A stretch of 64,000 nt of DNA. Source: Noviherbaspirillum aridicola (GTDB taxonomy: Bacteria; Pseudomonadota; Gammaproteobacteria; Burkholderiales; Burkholderiaceae_D). The stretch covers positions 1 to 64,000 of the forward strand of contig NZ_BPMK01000002.1 of assembly GCF_019656455.1 (NCBI RefSeq), given 5' to 3'. Shown piece after piece: positions 60,440 through 64,000 of the stretch (positions are counted from its first letter, which is position 1; each line of letters opens with the position of its first letter). The notes beneath the pieces are model-generated. The model had not been told where the DNA came from. It saw nothing but the letters and a program-made list of their open reading frames with translations, and searched no databases. The position numbers and the translations under genes were made by a program.

Positions 60440-61582
60440 TCAGTGCCGCAGCTCCCACTGCCGCGCCGGCATCGCCACGATCTCCGACGCCGGCTCGCCC
60501 GCGGGCGCGTTGAACGCACTGATGCGCGCGTTCAGCGTCCCGTTGGGCAGTGCCGAGGAATCGAAGTCGAGCCAGGCGAAGGTGCGGTCGGCGGAGATGC
60601 TGAACACGCCGTAGCGCGGCAGGTATCCGCTCGCCGGCAGCAGTTCGACATTGCGCAGGTTGGTGCCGCGCACCTCCAGCCGCGTCGTGCCGCTCACCAC
60701 GGCGCCGTGCGCGGGCGCCATGGTGGCGGTGGCGGTGAAGGTCGACGGCGCGGGCGCGGAGCCGTTCCCGATGTTCCAGGTCCGCGCCGGCATGGCGATG
60801 ATCTCCGTCGCGCCGGGCTGGCCCGCCTGCACGTTGTAGGCGGCGATGCGCACGCCGGTCGCGCCGTCGGGCACCGAGCGCGAATCGAAGTCGAGCCAGG
60901 CCATCGTGCGGTCGGCCGACACATTGAACACACCCAGGCGCGGCGAATAGCCCGACGCCGGCAGCAGTTCCGCATTGGCGATGCCGCTGCCGCGGATTTC
61001 AAGCCGGGTAGTGCCGCTGACGCTGGCGCCGTCCGCCGGCGCCGCGGTCACCGAAGCCGCGAAGCTCGAGGAGGGCGCGCCGCTGTTGCTGATGTTCCAG
61101 CTGCGCGCCGGCATGGCGACGATTTCCGCGGCGGGCTGGCCGGCGGGCGCGTTGAATGCGCTGATGCGCATGTTGACCGCGCCGTTCGGCAGGCGCGTGG
61201 TGTCCAGGTCCAGCCAGGCCAGGGTGCGGTCGCCGCTGATGTTGAAGATGCCGTAGCGGGGCAGGTAACTGTCCGCCGGCAGCAGCTCCACGTTGTACAG
61301 GTCGTTGCCGCGCACCTCCAGCCTCACCACGCCCGACAGCGTCGCCCCGGCCGCCGGCGCCTGCGACACACCGGCGAAGAACGGCGCCAGCGGATTGTTC
61401 GAGCAGACCGGATCGAGGCTGCAGCTGTTGAGGGCTCTTCCCTCGGAAGTGTAGACGGTGGGTTTGAAGGTGCTTCCGCCACCTCCACCGCCGACGTCGA
61501 GATCCGGGCCGCCTCCGCCACCGCATGCGGCGAGCAGAGTCGCCAGGCCGATCGTCGTTAAGACCTGCAAGCTTCTAGACAT
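60440..61582 (-). CDS. Lipoprotein with three tandem ~100-residue beta-type repeats
   Basis: A 380-residue envelope protein. The lipobox LAAC (about Cys20) is followed by poly-Gly. Three similar units (about 75-170, 180-275, 280-380) each contain SGTTRLEVRG, NVELLPASGYLPRYGVF, SADRTFAWLDFD and AFNAPAG, ending in EIVAMPARxW. The pattern is that of Ig-like or jelly-roll beta domains; no named family is recognised. GGAG lies 10 bases before ATG 61582. The role may be adhesion or surface display. A strong terminator follows. Confidence 0.75.
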   Translation of the reverse strand: MSRSLQVLTTIGLATLLAACGGGGGPDLDVGGGGGGSTFKPTVYTSEGRALNSCSLDPVCSNNPLAPFFAGVSQAPAAGATLSGVVRLEVRGNDLYNVELLPADSYLPRYGIFNISGDRTLAWLDLDTTRLPNGAVNMRISAFNAPAGQPAAEIVAMPARSWNISNSGAPSSSFAASVTAAPADGASVSGTTRLEIRGSGIANAELLPASGYSPRLGVFNVSADRTMAWLDFDSRSVPDGATGVRIAAYNVQAGQPGATEIIAMPARTWNIGNGSAPAPSTFTATATMAPAHGAVVSGTTRLEVRGTNLRNVELLPASGYLPRYGVFSISADRTFAWLDFDSSALPNGTLNARISAFNAPAGEPASEIVAMPARQWELRH

Positions 61583-62212
61583 GATTCTTTCGCTCCAAAT
61601 TGAAAAGGACTTACGCGGACCTTGTGAAGGGCTGAAGTCTGTCGGCACCAAGGTGCGTGTGGTTTTTTCGCCTCCCTGCATGTGCGCCCTTCGACGGTTT
61701 TGGAGTTGGCCGCGGTTCCGGCGGTTTAGTCGGCGCGCGTGCTTCGCTTGAGGACTCGCAAACCCGCGCAATGACGTAAACAGCTTCATTCGCGAAGCAG
61801 AAACGAGGGAAAAAATGCGTAGCGGTTCCTCTTGCATGCGAGCGAAATGACCATGGTCACGCGTGCGCCGGCAGGGTCCGGGATGGCGGCGCGCTGCTCT
61901 GCTTCGCCCTGCTTCACTCTGTGATGAGGCGCGCGCGCGACGGTCGCCGCATGCATCGCCTGCCGGTGACCCTGGTCACGCGGCGCCCGCGGGCATGCGC
62001 GCGCATGCCGGCGTCGAGGGTGGCGCGGGGCGAAGGCTGTTGGATCGTGTTCGAGCGGCGATACAGGAGCAGGTGGTCCGGGACCTGCCCCGGAACCGGC
62101 CGGCGAACTGTCGCAAGGGCGGTTCTTGACGCGCCGAAAATATTTCCGCGGTCCGCGAACAGCGCCCGCGCGCACGCATCTAAGCAGCATCCCCAACCCT
62201 GTCGAGGCCGTC
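61583..62212. other. 630-base intergenic region with a duplicated palindrome
   Basis: No convincing gene is seen. TGACCNTGGTCACGCG occurs twice (61848-61863 and 61966-61981), and each copy holds a near-palindrome TGACC/GGTCA. The AT-richer part near 61,760-61,830 may hold the promoter of the flanking lipoprotein gene. Open frames here are short and lack family features. Confidence 0.4.
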
Positions 62213-62518
62213 ATGAAGATCCTGGTTTCGCTCGCCGCCATCGTCGGCCTTTCCGGCTGCGTCGCCGTTCCCTATGACGCGCCGCCCGTCACCTACTACG
62301 AACCCTATCCCGCCTACGGCTACGCCTATCCGGCGGCCCCGGTGTACGTCGCGCCGGCCCCGGTGTACGTCGGGCCGCCGGTGCATTTCGGTTTCGGCCT
62401 GAGCTACCGCAGCGGCCGGGGCCATGGCCATCATCACCATCATCTGGACGGTTTCCGCAGCCGCGGAGGCCACGGCTTTCATCGTGGACACGGCCATCGC
62501 GGCTTCCGCGGCCGCTAG
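62213..62518 (+). CDS. Small lipoprotein with Tyr/Pro-rich middle and His-rich tail
   Basis: A 101-residue protein with signal and lipobox LSGC (Cys16). The middle is a YxPxP-type Tyr/Pro/Ala stretch (YEPYPAYGYAYPAAP), followed by VHFGFGLSY and a His/Gly/Arg tail with HGHHHHHLDG and RGHGHRG. The tail can bind Zn, Ni or Cu. Similar small YXWGXW-type or PXPV-repeat lipoproteins are common in beta- and gammaproteobacteria, without known function. ATG 62213 begins the signal peptide. Confidence 0.7.
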   Translation: MKILVSLAAIVGLSGCVAVPYDAPPVTYYEPYPAYGYAYPAAPVYVAPAPVYVGPPVHFGFGLSYRSGRGHGHHHHHLDGFRSRGGHGFHRGHGHRGFRGR

Positions 62519-62599
62519 CCTGCGCGCCAGGCATTGCCGCAGGCAAAAAACAGGCGGGCATGGGAAACTGGCGGGGTTTCGCACCAACCGGATGAATGC

Positions 62600-64000
62600 A
62601 TGGATCGGCCCAATGAGGTGACAGGACAGGATTCGCAACAACTGACTCCCGCATTCAGGGCGGCCGTCGCGCTTGCCGCCCAGGGCGGGCAGCCGGCGGC
62701 GGACGTGGCGCGGCGTTTCGGGGTGAGCGAAGAGCAGGTTGCCCGCTGGCGGGAGCGCTTGCTCGAAGGCGCCGAGTCCGTGTTCCGGGACCCGCCGGCG
62801 CCGGCCGAGGCCGCCCTTCCGGGCAGCAGGGACCTGGCGCTGATCATCGCGGAGAATTCGACCCAGGGTCTGGCGCTGATGGACCGGCGCGGCTACTGCA
62901 TCTACGCCAACCGCAGCTGGCTCGAGATGACCGGTTATGCGTTGGAGGAACTGCGCAGCCGGCCGCTGCACGAACTCGTGCATCACCATCGGCCCGATGG
63001 CAGTCCCTATCCGATGGAGGAGTGCCCGATCGACCGCGCGCTGCCCGAGCATTTCCAGGTACGGAGCCACGAAGACCTCTTCTTCCGCAAGGACGGCAGC
63101 CGCTTTCCCGTCCTGTGCGCCGCCAGTCCGGTATTCGAGCGCGGCGAGGCGGTCGCCACCGTGGTCGAAGTGCGCGACATCAGCGCCCAGAAGGCGGCCG
63201 AGCAGCGCACCCTGGAAACGACGGCGACGGCCCTGCAGGCCGCCGAGGCCAATGCCAAGTTCCGCACCTTCTTCGACCAGGGATCCTATTTCGCCTGCCT
63301 GCTGACGCTTGACGGCACGCTGATCGAAGCCAATCGCCTGTGCCTCGAGTTCTGCGGCTTCACCCGCGAGGAAGTGATCGGCAGGAAGTTCTGGGAATGC
63401 GGCTGGTGGAACCTGTCGCCCGAACTCGCCGCGATGATCCGCGCCGGCACCGGGCAGGCGGCGGAAGGCGTGATGTTCCGGCGTGAAACGGGCTACTTCG
63501 TCGCCGGCGGCGAACAGCGCATCCTCGACCTGGTGCTGGCGCCGGTCACCGACGAGGCCGGCAAGGTGCTCTTCATCGCGCCGACCGGCGTCGACATCAC
63601 CGAGCGCAAGCGGGTCGAAGAGAGACTCCGCCTGCTCGACGAGATCAGCGAGTCCACGCGCGCGGCGGCCGATGCCGGGTCGGTGCTCGAGGCCACGACC
63701 CGCCTGCTCGGCCGGCATCTCGCGGTCACGCGCTGCGCCTATGCCGACCTCGAGGCGGACAACGACCGCTTCACCATCCGCAACGACTGGACCGTCCCGG
63801 GATTCGCCAGCAGCGCCGGCGTCTATTCGCTCGACCTGTTCGGCAGCCGTGCCGCCGCCGACATGCGCGGCGGGCGCACGCTGGTGGTATGCGATGTCGA
63901 CCGTGAGCTGGGCGAGGACGATGGCGGGGCGATGTTCAATGCCATCGGCGTCAAGGCCATCGTCTGCTGCCCGCTGGTGAAAGGCGGGCGCCTGGTCGCG
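62600..64000 (+). CDS. Sensor protein with transposase-like HTH, two PAS domains and GAF (3' end outside window)
   Basis: An open frame of at least 467 residues that runs off the right edge. Residues about 15-62 form a helix-turn-helix resembling IS3-family OrfA (AAVALAAQGGQPAADVARRF, then GVSEEQVARWRERLLEG). PAS 1 covers about 75-190 (LALMDRRGYCIYANRSWLEM), a short coiled linker follows, PAS 2 about 212-340 (LLTLDGTLIEANRLCLEF), and the start of a GAF domain about 350 on. The missing output is probably kinase, GGDEF or similar. Start: ATG 62600, with no strong ribosome site. There is no stop codon to 64000. Confidence 0.75.
   Translation, partial: MDRPNEVTGQDSQQLTPAFRAAVALAAQGGQPAADVARRFGVSEEQVARWRERLLEGAESVFRDPPAPAEAALPGSRDLALIIAENSTQGLALMDRRGYCIYANRSWLEMTGYALEELRSRPLHELVHHHRPDGSPYPMEECPIDRALPEHFQVRSHEDLFFRKDGSRFPVLCAASPVFERGEAVATVVEVRDISAQKAAEQRTLETTATALQAAEANAKFRTFFDQGSYFACLLTLDGTLIEANRLCLEFCGFTREEVIGRKFWECGWWNLSPELAAMIRAGTGQAAEGVMFRRETGYFVAGGEQRILDLVLAPVTDEAGKVLFIAPTGVDITERKRVEERLRLLDEISESTRAAADAGSVLEATTRLLGRHLAVTRCAYADLEADNDRFTIRNDWTVPGFASSAGVYSLDLFGSRAAADMRGGRTLVVCDVDRELGEDDGGAMFNAIGVKAIVCCPLVKGGRLVA

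Noticed and set aside
62600..62760. Insertion sequence remnant (OrfA)
   Set aside because: The OrfA-like HTH is in one unbroken frame with PAS domains, and no inverted repeats or OrfB are visible.

Overview
This is a GC-rich bacterial chromosome segment, most likely from a betaproteobacterium of the order Burkholderiales. An Oxalobacteraceae-like genus is my guess and is inference only. The reasons are a beta-type 5S rRNA 3' part at the left edge, an NsrR/qNOR/AniA-type denitrification set, a napEDABC operon, many c-di-GMP proteins, and chemoreceptors ending in DWEEF. Very long antisense open frames, caused by high GC3, overlie most genes and were discarded.

Layout. 1-145: end of a 5S rRNA gene (so the end of an rRNA operon) with its terminator. 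0.3-6.3 kb: prenyl diphosphate synthase, EptA-type lipid A modifying enzyme, class C beta-lactamase, then a two-gene unit (CxxC carboxymuconolactone decarboxylase plus an ECF41-type sigma factor) preceded by a near-ideal ECF41 promoter. 6.4-10.5 kb: periplasmic nitrate reductase operon napE-napD-napA-napB-napC. 10.5-19.4 kb: housekeeping and mixed genes (acyl-CoA ligase, DUF938 methyltransferase, thioredoxin 2, GNAT, TerC, AmiD amidase, FtsH behind a heat-shock-like promoter). 19.7-24.6 kb: DUF2249 protein, quinol nitric oxide reductase, divergent NsrR with NsrR-type operators, and a three-domain copper nitrite reductase. With nap this gives nitrate to nitrite to NO to N2O. No N2O reductase is in the window.

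24.7-43.2 kb is a signalling block: a 1315-residue GAF/PAS/GGDEF/EAL protein, a three-gene envelope cassette behind a sigmaE-like promoter, a NudK-like Nudix enzyme, a TPR-methyltransferase, a hybrid PAS histidine kinase divergent from a multipass transporter, a chemoreceptor behind a perfect palindrome, and a globin-coupled GGDEF/EAL protein divergent from a membrane diguanylate cyclase. 43.4-49.1 kb: thioesterase, a probable CheD-fold deamidase with an effector-like Ser/Pro-rich N-terminus (the most unusual gene here), a beta-helix lipoprotein, and an SMR/DMT transporter pair.

49.2-53.6 kb encodes three exported low-complexity Gly/Ser/Thr proteins, including an 821-residue lipoprotein with three DUF4142 units, the first interrupted by a long pentapeptide repeat. 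53.6-64 kb: a probable envelope operon (DUF2231, DegQ-like lipoprotein protease, LytM-type M23 protein), MFS transporter, MscS channel, small proteins, a three-repeat lipoprotein, a His-rich small lipoprotein, and the 5' part of a sensor with an IS3-OrfA-like helix-turn-helix fused to PAS and GAF domains that runs off the window.
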